From positions 1-27,490 of the forward strand of contig DEFK01000019.1 of the NCBI GenBank assembly GCA_002350765.1: a stretch of DNA of 27,490 bases, in the 5' to 3' direction. Positions 15,643-23,476 of this stretch are shown one piece after another. Numbering within the stretch: position 1 is the stretch's first letter; the number at the start of each line of letters is the position of its first letter. The DNA comes from Ruminococcaceae bacterium UBA2854. GTDB lineage: Bacteria; Bacillota; Clostridia; Oscillospirales; Acutalibacteraceae. The notes under the pieces were generated by a model, which was given only the letters and a program-made list of their open reading frames with translations, was not told where the DNA came from and made no database searches. A program made the translations under genes and the position numbers.

Positions 15643-16011
15643 ATGAAGAGTACTAAGATGATTCTCAGATTAACGCTTGTTTTTGTTGTGATTGCTCGTG
15701 GGGGTAATAAAGAAACAAGCAGCGATAAAAACGATGTATCTGAAAAGGGTGCGTGGTCAATCAGCGATCAAAAAATCGAAGACTTTCTCCCGGATTCTGT
15801 AGACTGGATATGGAGCAAAGTAAGCCCTCTTGCTTATCTTGGAAGCCAGGTCGTTGCCGTTAATAACTATGCCTTGATTTGCAAGGGCGAGTCTGCATCA
15901 GAAGAACGTGCAGATAGTATGATGATCGTAACGATTTATGAAGACCTGGATAGAAAGTCTGAACTATCAAATATTCATCTTCTTGATTTGGCAGACTTTA
16001 CTGACCAATAA
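15643..16011 (+). CDS. Small exported-type protein with a cystatin-like motif
   Basis: A 122-residue protein of no recognised named family. A basic N-terminus (MKSTKMILR) and a short hydrophobic stretch (LTLVFVVIA) look like a lipoprotein signal, but the expected cysteine is arginine: IA-R-GGNK in place of IA-C-GGNK, a one-base change (TGT to CGT). The body contains YLGSQVVAVNNYALICKG, which resembles the QxVxG loop of cystatin-fold domains seen in bacterial exported proteins. I start at 15643, which has GGTGAT upstream; ATG 15631 lies too close to any ribosome site. It may no longer be anchored or exported. Codon choice differs from the hyd genes. It sits in a foreign-looking patch before another lipoprotein. 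Confidence 0.6.
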   Translation: MKSTKMILRLTLVFVVIARGGNKETSSDKNDVSEKGAWSISDQKIEDFLPDSVDWIWSKVSPLAYLGSQVVAVNNYALICKGESASEERADSMMIVTIYEDLDRKSELSNIHLLDLADFTDQ

Positions 16012-16048
16012 AGCTGAGCTGGAAAGATATGAGGTAAAATAAAGACAA

Positions 16049-16828
16049 ATGAGCAGAAAATTGATGATACTGAGCCTTCTTATGGCTCTGGTACTTACCG
16101 CGCTTGCATCATGCAGTTCGGGAAAGGGAAAGCCGCTCAAAGCCGGCGACATAACAAAAGAAAACGTATCACAGGTGTGCGAAATCCTAAATGAGGCGGG
16201 TCTCTCCAATGTGGATGTGTTTGAGAAATGGGTGAAAGATTCGGCATCCGCTGCACTTGAGAACGAATCAGAGACATCCAGCTTTAACGATGCCGATTGC
16301 CGAATGACAGTTATGCTTCTTGCAGGTGAACTGATCAAATACGACAGCGTTGAGCAAGACTACAATGGCACTTACCTGATGTTTGATATGGATGCGATAG
16401 AGAATAAAGACGAGTACAGCATACTGAAGGAAAAGAAGCAGCTGTTTACTACCATGTTTGGCGAAATGGCGATCTCGAAGAATGGATTTGCCGAAACCCT
16501 GCACGAAAACTGGAGTAAACACGGCATAAAAATTGAGAGCAATAAATGCTCTGTTATCAGCATCCTTTTCAAGGCTTATGAGGAGGAGGCAGCGTTCGTT
16601 GGACATACCGGTATTCTGATCGATTGCAGGGATATCGAATCTGTCGATAGCAACTTTTTATTCGTGGAGAAGATCGCTTTCGGCGATCCATTCAAAATCA
16701 CACTCGTTCAAGACGAGAACGAACTGGTGAAGATGCTTTCCGAGAGACCGGACTACACATCAGAAGAGGGAGACCCTGTGCCGGTTGTATATAAGAATGG
16801 GGAGAGAATAGGAGAACTGGAACGATGA
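16049..16828 (+). CDS. Lipoprotein, DUF4300-like
   Basis: A 259-residue lipoprotein. The signal peptide is clear: basic start (MSRKL), hydrophobic core and lipobox LASC near residue 21, followed by a Ser/Gly/Lys-rich linker. The mature part has an alpha-helical first half (EILNEAGLSNVDVFEKWVKD, then DADCRMTVMLLAGELI) and a second half ending DPVPVVYKNGERIGELER. The pattern resembles DUF4300 lipoproteins of Firmicutes, whose function is unknown; this assignment is from memory of the family and not certain. The ribosome site is weak (GAGG, 16 bases upstream). It follows the cystatin-like gene by 37 bases and is likely in the same transcript. The sequence after it is decayed. Confidence 0.7.
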   Translation: MSRKLMILSLLMALVLTALASCSSGKGKPLKAGDITKENVSQVCEILNEAGLSNVDVFEKWVKDSASAALENESETSSFNDADCRMTVMLLAGELIKYDSVEQDYNGTYLMFDMDAIENKDEYSILKEKKQLFTTMFGEMAISKNGFAETLHENWSKHGIKIESNKCSVISILFKAYEEEAAFVGHTGILIDCRDIESVDSNFLFVEKIAFGDPFKITLVQDENELVKMLSERPDYTSEEGDPVPVVYKNGERIGELER

Positions 16829-17169
16829 GAACAATGTTGATCGCCGCTTTCGCGTGAAACATGTGAAGGCAGCTGTGACCATGATGCCGAATGCAGATCT
16901 GGAACTGCCCGCATGAAGGCGCGAAAGAAATGCTTCTCGTCGGGTACTCTGATATCTGGGAGTTATTCTGTGTATGATAGACAGAAAAACATATCTCAGA
17001 GACGATTTGGTAGCATTGCCAATAGAATATATTTAAAGCAGTTCTGGACAAGTTCCCGATGACAGGCGAGTGCTGCTGACATCAAAACGTACGCCTCGAG
17101 CCACGTGGAGTGCGTAGTGTTATTGTCTCGACCTGAATCGAAACGATAGAACTATTTTTAGTTTTTAAT
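16829..17169 (+). other. Decayed DNA with a methyltransferase-like C-terminal scrap
   Basis: This 341-base gap has no intact gene. Frames are short and interrupted. From 17084 to 17149 one frame reads KTYASSHVECVVLLSRPESKR and stops; SHVECVVLLSR matches the end of RlmD-type and related methyltransferases (compare HVETVVLMSK at the end of rlmD), so this is probably the tail of a lost gene. A 20-codon frame at 16974 (MIDRKTYLRDD...) may be another scrap. Confidence 0.5.
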
Positions 17170-17679
17170 ATGGCTAATATAATAACTCTCATCCGAATTA
17201 TTTGCAGTATAGCAATATTATTCTTCCCTGCTCTATCACCCGCTTTCTACTCCTTATATATCACCGCGGGGATCAGCGATATGGCGGACGGTATAGTCGC
17301 GCGTAAAACGGGAACTGTAAGCGATTTCGGAGCCAAACTCGATACGGCGGCTGATTTTATTATGGCAGTTGTGTGTCTGATAAAACTTATTCCTGTACTT
17401 GATGTTCCGATATGGATTATTATCTGGATTGCTGTCATAGCTCTGATTAAAGTAATAAACATTATTTCAGGATATGTTAAGCGAAAAGAGTTTGTTGCTT
17501 CGCATACCGTGATGAATAAGGTAACGGGCATAATACTATTTTCACTTCCGTTTACATTAACGTTTATTGATATAAAATATAGCGGAATATTTATCTGTAT
17601 ATTGGCAACCTTCGCCGCAATACAGGAAGGACACTTTATACGAACAGGAACGGATAATAATGATTTGTCCAATTGTTGA
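17170..17679 (+). CDS. CDP-alcohol phosphatidyltransferase
   Basis: A 169-residue polytopic membrane enzyme transferring a phosphatidyl group from CDP-diacylglycerol to an alcohol. The full signature is present: D37-x2-D40-G41-x2-A44-R45-x8-G54-x3-D58-x3-D62 (SDMADGIVARKTGTVSDFG). Hydrophobic helices surround it at about residues 5-32, 66-80, 82-97, 113-130 and 136-152. It is slightly short for PgsA or PssA, and the acceptor alcohol cannot be named. The ribosome site is poor, and the gene follows decayed DNA, so an upstream partner or promoter may have been lost. It ends 84 bases before thrH. Confidence 0.9.
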   Translation: MANIITLIRIICSIAILFFPALSPAFYSLYITAGISDMADGIVARKTGTVSDFGAKLDTAADFIMAVVCLIKLIPVLDVPIWIIIWIAVIALIKVINIISGYVKRKEFVASHTVMNKVTGIILFSLPFTLTFIDIKYSGIFICILATFAAIQEGHFIRTGTDNNDLSNC

Positions 17680-17700
17680 CACATTTACAAACAAATAAAC

Positions 17701-17729
17701 TTGACTGAATAATATAAAAATGCTATAAT
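17701..17729 (+). promoter_or_regulatory. thrH: Promoter of thrH
   Basis: TTGACT (17701-17706), 17 bases, TATAAT (17724-17729). The transcript then carries ATGAAAGG at 17746, a five-codon frame (ATG AAA GGA CTG ACT TAA) ending directly at the thrH ATG. Confidence 0.75.
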
Positions 17730-17763
17730 TTCCGAGTAATTTAATATGAAAGGACTGACTTAA

Positions 17764-18372
17764 ATGGGCAATCAGAAAATTGTATGTCTTGATATGGAAG
17801 GCGTACTTGTACCCGAAATCTGGATAAACTTCGCGAGAGTGTCGGGTATTCCCGAGTTAAAGAAAACTACAAGAGATGAGCCTGACTACAACAAGCTTAT
17901 GAACTACAGGCTTAATATATTAAAAGAGCACGGCTTAGGACTTAAAGAGATTCAGGATGTTATCGAGCAGATCGATCCGCTCGACGGCGCTAAGGAATTC
18001 TTAGATGAATTACGCTCGCTTACTCAGGTTATCATTATTAGTGACACGTTTACACAGTTCGCGTCTCCGCTCATGAAAAAGCTCGGCTATCCTACTTTAT
18101 TCTGTAATTCCTTAGAGGTAGCGGATAACGGCGAGATCACGGGCTTTAAGATGAGAGTTGAGAAGTCTAAATACTCAACCGTTAAGGCTCTACAGTCTAT
18201 CGGGTTCGATATTATCGCCGCGGGCGACAGCTACAATGATTTAGGAATGATAGAAATCGCGCAGAACGGTTTCCTCTTTAAATCTACGGAGCAGATTAAG
18301 AAGGATTATCCCCAATTCCCCGCTTTCGAGGAATTCGACGAGTTCTTAGCGGCGATTAAGAATGTGCTTTAA
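17764..18372 (+). CDS. thrH: Phosphoserine phosphatase/homoserine phosphotransferase ThrH
   Basis: A 202-residue HAD-superfamily enzyme. The nucleophile motif is DMEGVLVPE, which with EIWINFARVSGI and TTRDEPDYNKLM is diagnostic of ThrH. Motif II is IIISDTFTQF, the lysine lies in VEKSKYSTV, and motif IV is AAGDSYNDLGMI. ThrH dephosphorylates phosphoserine and can pass the phosphate to homoserine, linking serine and threonine synthesis. The length matches the family. It has its own promoter, and AAAGGACTGAC serves as ribosome site. A large imperfect hairpin follows at 18394-18436. Confidence 0.94.
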   Translation: MGNQKIVCLDMEGVLVPEIWINFARVSGIPELKKTTRDEPDYNKLMNYRLNILKEHGLGLKEIQDVIEQIDPLDGAKEFLDELRSLTQVIIISDTFTQFASPLMKKLGYPTLFCNSLEVADNGEITGFKMRVEKSKYSTVKALQSIGFDIIAAGDSYNDLGMIEIAQNGFLFKSTEQIKKDYPQFPAFEEFDEFLAAIKNVL

Positions 18373-18393
18373 AAATTAACAATTAACAGTTAT

Positions 18394-18436
18394 GGTCGAA
18401 AGACAGGTTGATTAATTATCAACAGGTTTTTCGGCC
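18394..18436. other. Long hairpin after thrH
   Basis: GGTCGAAA pairs with TTTCGGCC, and GTTGAT with ATCAAC around AATT. There is no T-run on the plus strand, so it may be an mRNA 3' stabiliser and not a terminator. Just beyond it, at 18447-18471, is a GGATTTAGGGG/TTAGGATTTAGGG direct repeat. Confidence 0.5.
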
Positions 18437-18544
18437 ATATTATTATAGGATTTAGGGGTTAGGATTTAGGGAATGTCGAGCAGAAAGAATAGTTTAGAAT
18501 AACACTCTCATTCCCGAATGAATAAATAGAGATATAAAATAATA

Positions 18545-18593
18545 CGGTCGGGTGACATTGGTTAGCTCTTTAACCATTCTGTCTACCCGACCG
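18545..18593. terminator. Hairpin between thrH and ispH/S1
   Basis: CGGTCGGGT (18545-18553) pairs with ACCCGACCG (18585-18593), and inside it GGTTA with TAACC. It lies between two convergent genes, so it can end both transcripts; the flanks are AT-rich with only weak T-runs. Confidence 0.6.
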
Positions 18594-18624
18594 AAACTTT
18601 TAATTATTCTTTATTAATTATATA

Positions 18625-20892
18625 TTACTCTTCTTCCTTGGCTGCTTTAGCTTCTTTCGCTTTCTCTACCTGTTCCTTAACCTTTTCTTTTACTTCTTCA
18701 ACTTTCTCTTTTACTTCTTCTTTAACCTCTTCAGCCTTTTCTTCTACTTTTTCCTTAACTTCTTCAGCTTTCTCTTCTACTTTTTCTTTAGCTTCCTCTA
18801 CCTTTTCCTTTACTTCTTCCTTAACTTCTTCAGCCTTTTCTTTAGCTGTAGGAGCGGGCTCCTCGATAGGAGTTTCTGTAGAAGCTACTACTACCTCGTC
18901 CTCGACGGGAGCTTCATCCTTAACCGCTTCAGCTTCAGCAGCGGGCGCGGAATCTTCTACGGGAAGTAAAGCGCGGATAGAAAGGCTTACTCTCTTCTTC
19001 TCGAAGTCGATAGCTATAATCTTAGCCTTAACTGTTTCGCCGATTTTAAGTACATCCTCGGGTTTCTCGATTCTCTTATTGGCAATCTGAGAAATATGGA
19101 TAAGGCCGTCGATTCCTGGGATAACGTTAGCGAACGCGCCAAAAGTAGTAAGTCCTACGATTGTAGCGTCAACAACTGTATCTACAGGGAAGTCACGACG
19201 GAGGATCTCCCACGGATTAGCGTCGGGATCCTTATAGCCGAGAGAAATCTTCTTAGTCTCTTCGTTGATATCCTTAACGTATACGTCAACCTCGTCGCCG
19301 ATATTAACAACCTCGGAGGGGTTTTTGATATGTGTCCAGCTGAGCTCGGAAATATGAATCATACCAAAAACTCCGCCTAAATCAACGAACGCGCCGTAGT
19401 TTGTAATAGACTTAACTACGCCCTTATAATGCTTGCCAACCTCGCAGGTCTCCCAGAATGTAGCTCTCTGAGCTGCTCTCTGCTCACGGAGTACCGCACG
19501 GATTGAACCTACTATTCTTCTCATTCTTCCACGCTGGGAAGCTTCGATAAGTTTAAACTGAACTTCCTTACCTACTAAATCCTCAAGGCTGTCGTCACGT
19601 GAGGCTGTAGCCTGAGAAGCAGGAATAAATACACGGTTGTCGTTATAGATAACGATAACGCCGCCCTTAACAACGTTGGTAACTTTACCTGTAAGAACCT
19701 CCTGGCTCTCAGCAAGCTCTTTAAGCTCTTCCCAACCCTTCTGGGCGTCAACTCTACGCTTAGAGAGCATAATAGTACCCTCAGCGTCATTAGTCTTCAT
19801 AATAAGAAGCTCTACTTCGTCGCCGACTTTAACAACGTCCTCGGGCTTAACCGAAGGATCGTTGGAAAGCTCGTCCACAGGAATAAACCCGGACTGTTTT
19901 CTGCCGACATCAACAATAACTTCGTTAGGAGCTATGCTAACTACTACGCCTTTTACCCTCTCGTTAGTATTAAAATTTTTGAGGGATTCCTCTAACATCT
20001 CCTCAAAAGATTCAGTTTCAACAACTGTTTCGCTGGATTTGATTTCTTCACTCATTGTATCCAGTACCTCCTTTATAATCCTTGCGGGTGTTGAAGCGCC
20101 CGCAGTTACACCGATTGAACGAGATTTACTAACGAGATCTTTATCAAGCTCTTTTGCCGTTTCAATAAGAAAGGTATCGGTGCATCGGCTTTTACAAATA
20201 TCGTAAAGCTTAGCGGTATTTGAGCTGTGCCTGTCGCCTATAACTATCATCAAATCAGAATTGCCGGAAATTAGATCTGCTTCTTTTTGCCGTTCAGATG
20301 TAGCCTTACATATTGTATCAAAAATTTTCGCGTTTGTATAGACCTTTTTTACGGTTTTTAAACATTTTTTCCATTCTTTTTTCGAAAAAGTTGTCTGAGC
20401 GACTACATAAACCTCGTTAATTTTCTTTATTGGAATATTAGCGGAAAGTTCGGTCAATTCTTCGTCATTGTTAAAAGTATAACATTCCGAATCACAATGG
20501 CCGATAATACCTTGAACCTCGGGGTGATTTTTGTTTCCCGCTATTAAAACGGGGATGTTTTTCTCCCCCGCTTCGGTTACGATTTTATGAATTTTCTTAA
20601 CAAACGGACATGTCGCATCTACGCACTTTATAGAAAGACTCTCAATCTTTTCTATAACGCTTTTGCTTACGCCGTGCGAGCGGATAACTATTGTCGAGCC
20701 CTCGGGACAGTCCTCTATATTGTCAATCGCCTTACATCCGCGGCTCTCAAGCTCCGAAACCATTTCCATATTATGGATAATCGGGCCTAAGGTACAGACC
20801 TTCTCTCCTTTATCGAGCATTGAGTTTACAATATCCACCGCGCGGTTAACTCCGAAACAAAAGCCCGCGGTCTTAGCTACGTTTATAGTCAT
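18625..20892 (-). CDS. ispH: IspH fused to ribosomal protein S1-type domains
   Basis: A 755-residue fusion known in Clostridia. Residues 1-280 are IspH, which makes IPP and DMAPP in the last step of the MEP pathway; the Fe-S cysteines lie in AGFCFGV (C12), DATCPF (about 95) and DTICKAT (about 195), with H/E in NHPEVQG. Residues from about 310 to 640 contain four S1 RNA-binding repeats (for example GVVKSITNYGAFVDLG and HISELSW). Residues 642-755 are an acidic linker and then six 11-residue repeats of the AEEVKEKVEEK type (687-752). The start overlaps plsC by 20 bases, so translation is coupled. The tail is the unusual part. Confidence 0.95.
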   Translation of the reverse strand: MTINVAKTAGFCFGVNRAVDIVNSMLDKGEKVCTLGPIIHNMEMVSELESRGCKAIDNIEDCPEGSTIVIRSHGVSKSVIEKIESLSIKCVDATCPFVKKIHKIVTEAGEKNIPVLIAGNKNHPEVQGIIGHCDSECYTFNNDEELTELSANIPIKKINEVYVVAQTTFSKKEWKKCLKTVKKVYTNAKIFDTICKATSERQKEADLISGNSDLMIVIGDRHSSNTAKLYDICKSRCTDTFLIETAKELDKDLVSKSRSIGVTAGASTPARIIKEVLDTMSEEIKSSETVVETESFEEMLEESLKNFNTNERVKGVVVSIAPNEVIVDVGRKQSGFIPVDELSNDPSVKPEDVVKVGDEVELLIMKTNDAEGTIMLSKRRVDAQKGWEELKELAESQEVLTGKVTNVVKGGVIVIYNDNRVFIPASQATASRDDSLEDLVGKEVQFKLIEASQRGRMRRIVGSIRAVLREQRAAQRATFWETCEVGKHYKGVVKSITNYGAFVDLGGVFGMIHISELSWTHIKNPSEVVNIGDEVDVYVKDINEETKKISLGYKDPDANPWEILRRDFPVDTVVDATIVGLTTFGAFANVIPGIDGLIHISQIANKRIEKPEDVLKIGETVKAKIIAIDFEKKRVSLSIRALLPVEDSAPAAEAEAVKDEAPVEDEVVVASTETPIEEPAPTAKEKAEEVKEEVKEKVEEAKEKVEEKAEEVKEKVEEKAEEVKEEVKEKVEEVKEKVKEQVEKAKEAKAAKEEE
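18637..18834 (-). repeat. DNA encoding the hendecad tail of ispH/S1
   Basis: Six consecutive 33-base repeats encode AEEVKEEVKEK, VEEAKEKVEEK, AEEVKEKVEEK, AEEVKEEVKEK, VEEVKEKVKEQ and VEKAKEAKAAK. Copy number could change by slippage or recombination. Confidence 0.85.
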
Positions 20893-21499
20893 TTAAGTCC
20901 TGTTCTCTCATTTCTTTAATTTTGCCCATAACAATCTTACCCGCGTTTTTTAGAGCGCGGCGGTCAATAGAATCAAGCCCGAGTTCTTCTACGGTAATCG
21001 GATCGGAGAAGTGTATAATTCTTTTACCGAATAATCCTTTACCGACATTTGTGATACAAGTAGGAACTACAGGAGCGCCAGTCTGCTGAGCGATTACAGC
21101 AAATCCGCTTCTCGCACGCATAAGCTCGCCCGTTTTACTTCTTCCGCCCTCGATAAAGATTGTCATAAGGTTGCCTTCGTTTAATATATCCTCGCCGTTT
21201 TTAATAGCCTTACCGTCGCCTGCTCCTCTTTTTACGGGGAACGCGCCTAAGTGGCGGATAATAAAAGCGAAGAATTTATTCTTGAAAAGCTCGTCCTTAG
21301 CCATAAAGTTTAGACGGCGTTTCTGTCCTAAACCCAGAAGTACGGGGTCGGAAAACGAAAGATGGTTAGAGGCTATAATATAGCCCTTTCCGTCGTTAGG
21401 GATATTAGCTTTATTTATAACTTTATATCTGTAGAATATCTTCATTATCGGAGTGCATACGGCGCGTCCGAAGGTGTAGAAAGCTTTTGATTGAGCCAT
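20873..21499 (-). CDS. plsC: 1-acyl-sn-glycerol-3-phosphate acyltransferase
   Basis: A 208-residue acyltransferase making phosphatidic acid from lysophosphatidic acid at the membrane. Motif I is NHLSFSD (HX4D), motif III is FIEGGRSKTG, and VPTCITNVGKG fits motif IV. The length is normal for the short bacterial PlsC form. It overlaps cmk by one base and ispH/S1 by 20 bases, and the order cmk-plsC-ispH is a conserved Clostridial operon. It is read from the cmk or rpiR promoter region. Confidence 0.93.
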   Translation of the reverse strand: MAQSKAFYTFGRAVCTPIMKIFYRYKVINKANIPNDGKGYIIASNHLSFSDPVLLGLGQKRRLNFMAKDELFKNKFFAFIIRHLGAFPVKRGAGDGKAIKNGEDILNEGNLMTIFIEGGRSKTGELMRARSGFAVIAQQTGAPVVPTCITNVGKGLFGKRIIHFSDPITVEELGLDSIDRRALKNAGKIVMGKIKEMREQDLNDYKRS

Positions 21500-22167
21500 C
21501 AGCTGTTCTCCTTAATGATTTTAACAATTAAATCAATACTGCCTTGCAGGTCAATTTCTGTAGTATCGGCTAAAATAGCGTCGTCAGCCTGTTTAAGCGG
21601 AGCTATATCGCGGTGCATATCGTTATAGTCACGGGTCTTAACATCCTCTAAGATGTCCTCGTACTTAACGTCCATACCCTTTTCGACAAGCTCTTTATAA
21701 CGGCGCTCTGCTCTCGCTTCGGGAGAAGCGGTCAAGAAAATCTTAACCTCAGCGTCGGGAAGAATTACCGTACCGATATCGCGTCCGTCCATAATTACGT
21801 TGTTTTTCTTAGCCATATCTCTCTGTAAATCGAGCAGGAAAGCTCTAACCGCGGGAACTGCCGAAATCTTAGACGCCATCATAGAGGCTTCGGGAGTGCG
21901 GATCAATCCCGATACGTCCTCGCCGTCGAGCAGTACAACCTGCTCTCCCTTATCGTTAAAGGTAAGTTCCACTTTAATCTTAGAGAGAAGCTCGTCTACT
22001 TCCTTACCCTCAACAGGCTCAACGCCCGCGCGTGACGCGGCAAGTCCTACCGTACGATAGAGAGCCCCCGTGTCTATATAAATAAAACCAAGCTGTTTTG
22101 CGGCTGATTTTGAAATTGTGCTTTTACCCGCTCCCGCGGGGCCGTCAATCGCTATTGCAATACTCAT
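21499..22167 (-). CDS. cmk: Cytidylate kinase
   Basis: A 222-residue (d)CMP kinase. The Walker A loop is GPAGAGKST at residues 9-17, the CMP-binding region includes YIDTGALYR, and MDGRDIGTVILPDA carries the conserved DGRD, followed by the lid RAERRYKEL. Length and motifs are normal. Downstream it overlaps plsC by one base. Its start codon follows the 3' cap of the leader element (GATTGACGTGGAG, then TTAAAAAATG), here without any structured unit. It lies 83 bases downstream of the flavoprotein gene, so it may be transcribed from there or from its own promoter. Confidence 0.95.
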   Translation of the reverse strand: MSIAIAIDGPAGAGKSTISKSAAKQLGFIYIDTGALYRTVGLAASRAGVEPVEGKEVDELLSKIKVELTFNDKGEQVVLLDGEDVSGLIRTPEASMMASKISAVPAVRAFLLDLQRDMAKKNNVIMDGRDIGTVILPDAEVKIFLTASPEARAERRYKELVEKGMDVKYEDILEDVKTRDYNDMHRDIAPLKQADDAILADTTEIDLQGSIDLIVKIIKENS

Positions 22168-22222
22168 TTTTTAATCTCCACGTCAATCTACGCTGTGGTA
22201 TCAACGTGTACATTCCTTTCTT
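22168..22222 (-). promoter_or_regulatory. Leader element before cmk, caps only, no unit
   Basis: On the minus strand: 5' cap AAGAAAGGAATG (to 22211), then ACGTTGATACCACAGCG, matching the rlmD spacer (ACGCTTGATACCATAGCG), then the 3' cap GATTGACGTGGAG directly before the cmk ATG. Where rlmD and hisF continue into GCAGAACC units, cmk has none. It looks like an empty site of the repeat. Confidence 0.6.
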
Positions 22223-22249
22223 AAATTTATATTTCTATATTTTTTATTA

Positions 22250-23476
22250 CTAAATATATGCCGCGCTCTCTCCCGCGAGCCTTCCCGTTGCCCAGGCGAT
22301 TATGAGATTAAACCCGCCAGTATACGCGTCTACGTCGATTACCTCGCCCGCGAAGTAAAGATTCTTAACAAGCTTGCTTTCCATCGTCTTTGGATTAATC
22401 TCGCTAACCTTTACCCCGCCCGAGGTTATAATCGCCTCGCTTATCGGTCTAGGTTTTGAAATCTTTACAGTAAAGTTCTTTAAGAGAATTATAAACGCTT
22501 TTCGTTCCTCTTTTGTAATCGAGTTACATTTTTTATCCGTGGGAATTCCCCACCTTTTAAGTATAACAGGAATAAGCTTTTTCGGCAACAGTTTATTCAA
22601 AGAATTTGCGATAGTTTTATTATTATTTTCTTTCAAATCCCGCTGTACGCGTAAATCGAGCTGTTCGCTGGTAAGCGCGGGTTTAAAGTCGATATGAGCC
22701 GTATATCCGAGCGAATAATCGCGCATATTACAGCTTGCGGAAAGTATCATCGGCCCCGATATTCCGAAGTGTGTAAAAAGCATTTCGCCGAAATCCTCGT
22801 ACACAGTTTTATTATCCATTGTCTTAATCTTTAAACCAACGTTTTTAAGCGATAAGCCTTGCAGGGCTTTACAGTCGCTGTCGGGACTTTCGAGCGGGAT
22901 TAAAGATGGTCTTGGCTCTATTATTGTGTGTCCCAGTTTTTCGGCGAACTTATAGCCGTCGCCTGTCGTACCCGTCCGCGGGTAGCTTTTGCCTCCTGAG
23001 GCTATAATAACGCAGTCGCAGTTATACAGCCTTCCGCCCGCCTTAACGGCTTTTACAGCGCCGTTTTCGGCGATAATATCATCTACCTCTTTATAAACAA
23101 TACGCGCGCCGTTGTTCTCGGCAAAATCACGCATAGTATCTACTACATCTACAGCCTTATCCGATACAGGGAAAACACGGTTTCCGCGCTCGACTTTTGT
23201 TTTTAAGCCCTGTTGCTCAAAAAAGTCTATAATATCGTACGGCGGAAAATTATTCAGCGCGCTGTATAGAAACTTATTGTTAACAGGTACGTTGCGCATA
23301 AAGGTGTCGATATCGCAGGCGTTAGCGAGGTTGCACCTGCCCTTGCCCGTTATCATAAGCTTGCGCCCGACCCTCGGCATTTTTTCGAACACGGTAACGT
23401 CAGCGCCGTACATAGAGGCATAGCCCGCCGCCATTAAGCCCGAGGCTCCTCCGCCGATAATTATAACCTTGCTCAT
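22250..23476 (-). CDS. HI0933/YhiN-family FAD-dependent oxidoreductase
   Basis: A 408-residue flavoprotein. The N-terminal FAD-binding Rossmann motif is GGGASGLMAAG, followed by the family's RVGRKLMITGKGRCNLAN, and the C-terminal FAD motif is LYFAGEVIDVDAYTGGFN. This is the HI0933 (YhiN, aminoacetone-oxidase-like) family, common but of unclear physiological substrate. It overlaps the 3' end of the rpiR gene by 4 bases, so the two are coupled, and precedes cmk by 83 bases. Length is normal. Confidence 0.92.
   Translation of the reverse strand: MSKVIIIGGGASGLMAAGYASMYGADVTVFEKMPRVGRKLMITGKGRCNLANACDIDTFMRNVPVNNKFLYSALNNFPPYDIIDFFEQQGLKTKVERGNRVFPVSDKAVDVVDTMRDFAENNGARIVYKEVDDIIAENGAVKAVKAGGRLYNCDCVIIASGGKSYPRTGTTGDGYKFAEKLGHTIIEPRPSLIPLESPDSDCKALQGLSLKNVGLKIKTMDNKTVYEDFGEMLFTHFGISGPMILSASCNMRDYSLGYTAHIDFKPALTSEQLDLRVQRDLKENNNKTIANSLNKLLPKKLIPVILKRWGIPTDKKCNSITKEERKAFIILLKNFTVKISKPRPISEAIITSGGVKVSEINPKTMESKLVKNLYFAGEVIDVDAYTGGFNLIIAWATGRLAGESAAYI

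Noticed and set aside
16698..17051. Minus-strand 117-residue open frame
   Set aside because: It runs antisense to the end of the lipoprotein gene and into decayed DNA, and has no family-like motif.
18447..18471. Telomere-like TTTAGGG repeats
   Set aside because: Only two imperfect copies between ordinary genes; a low-complexity intergenic repeat is the simpler reading.
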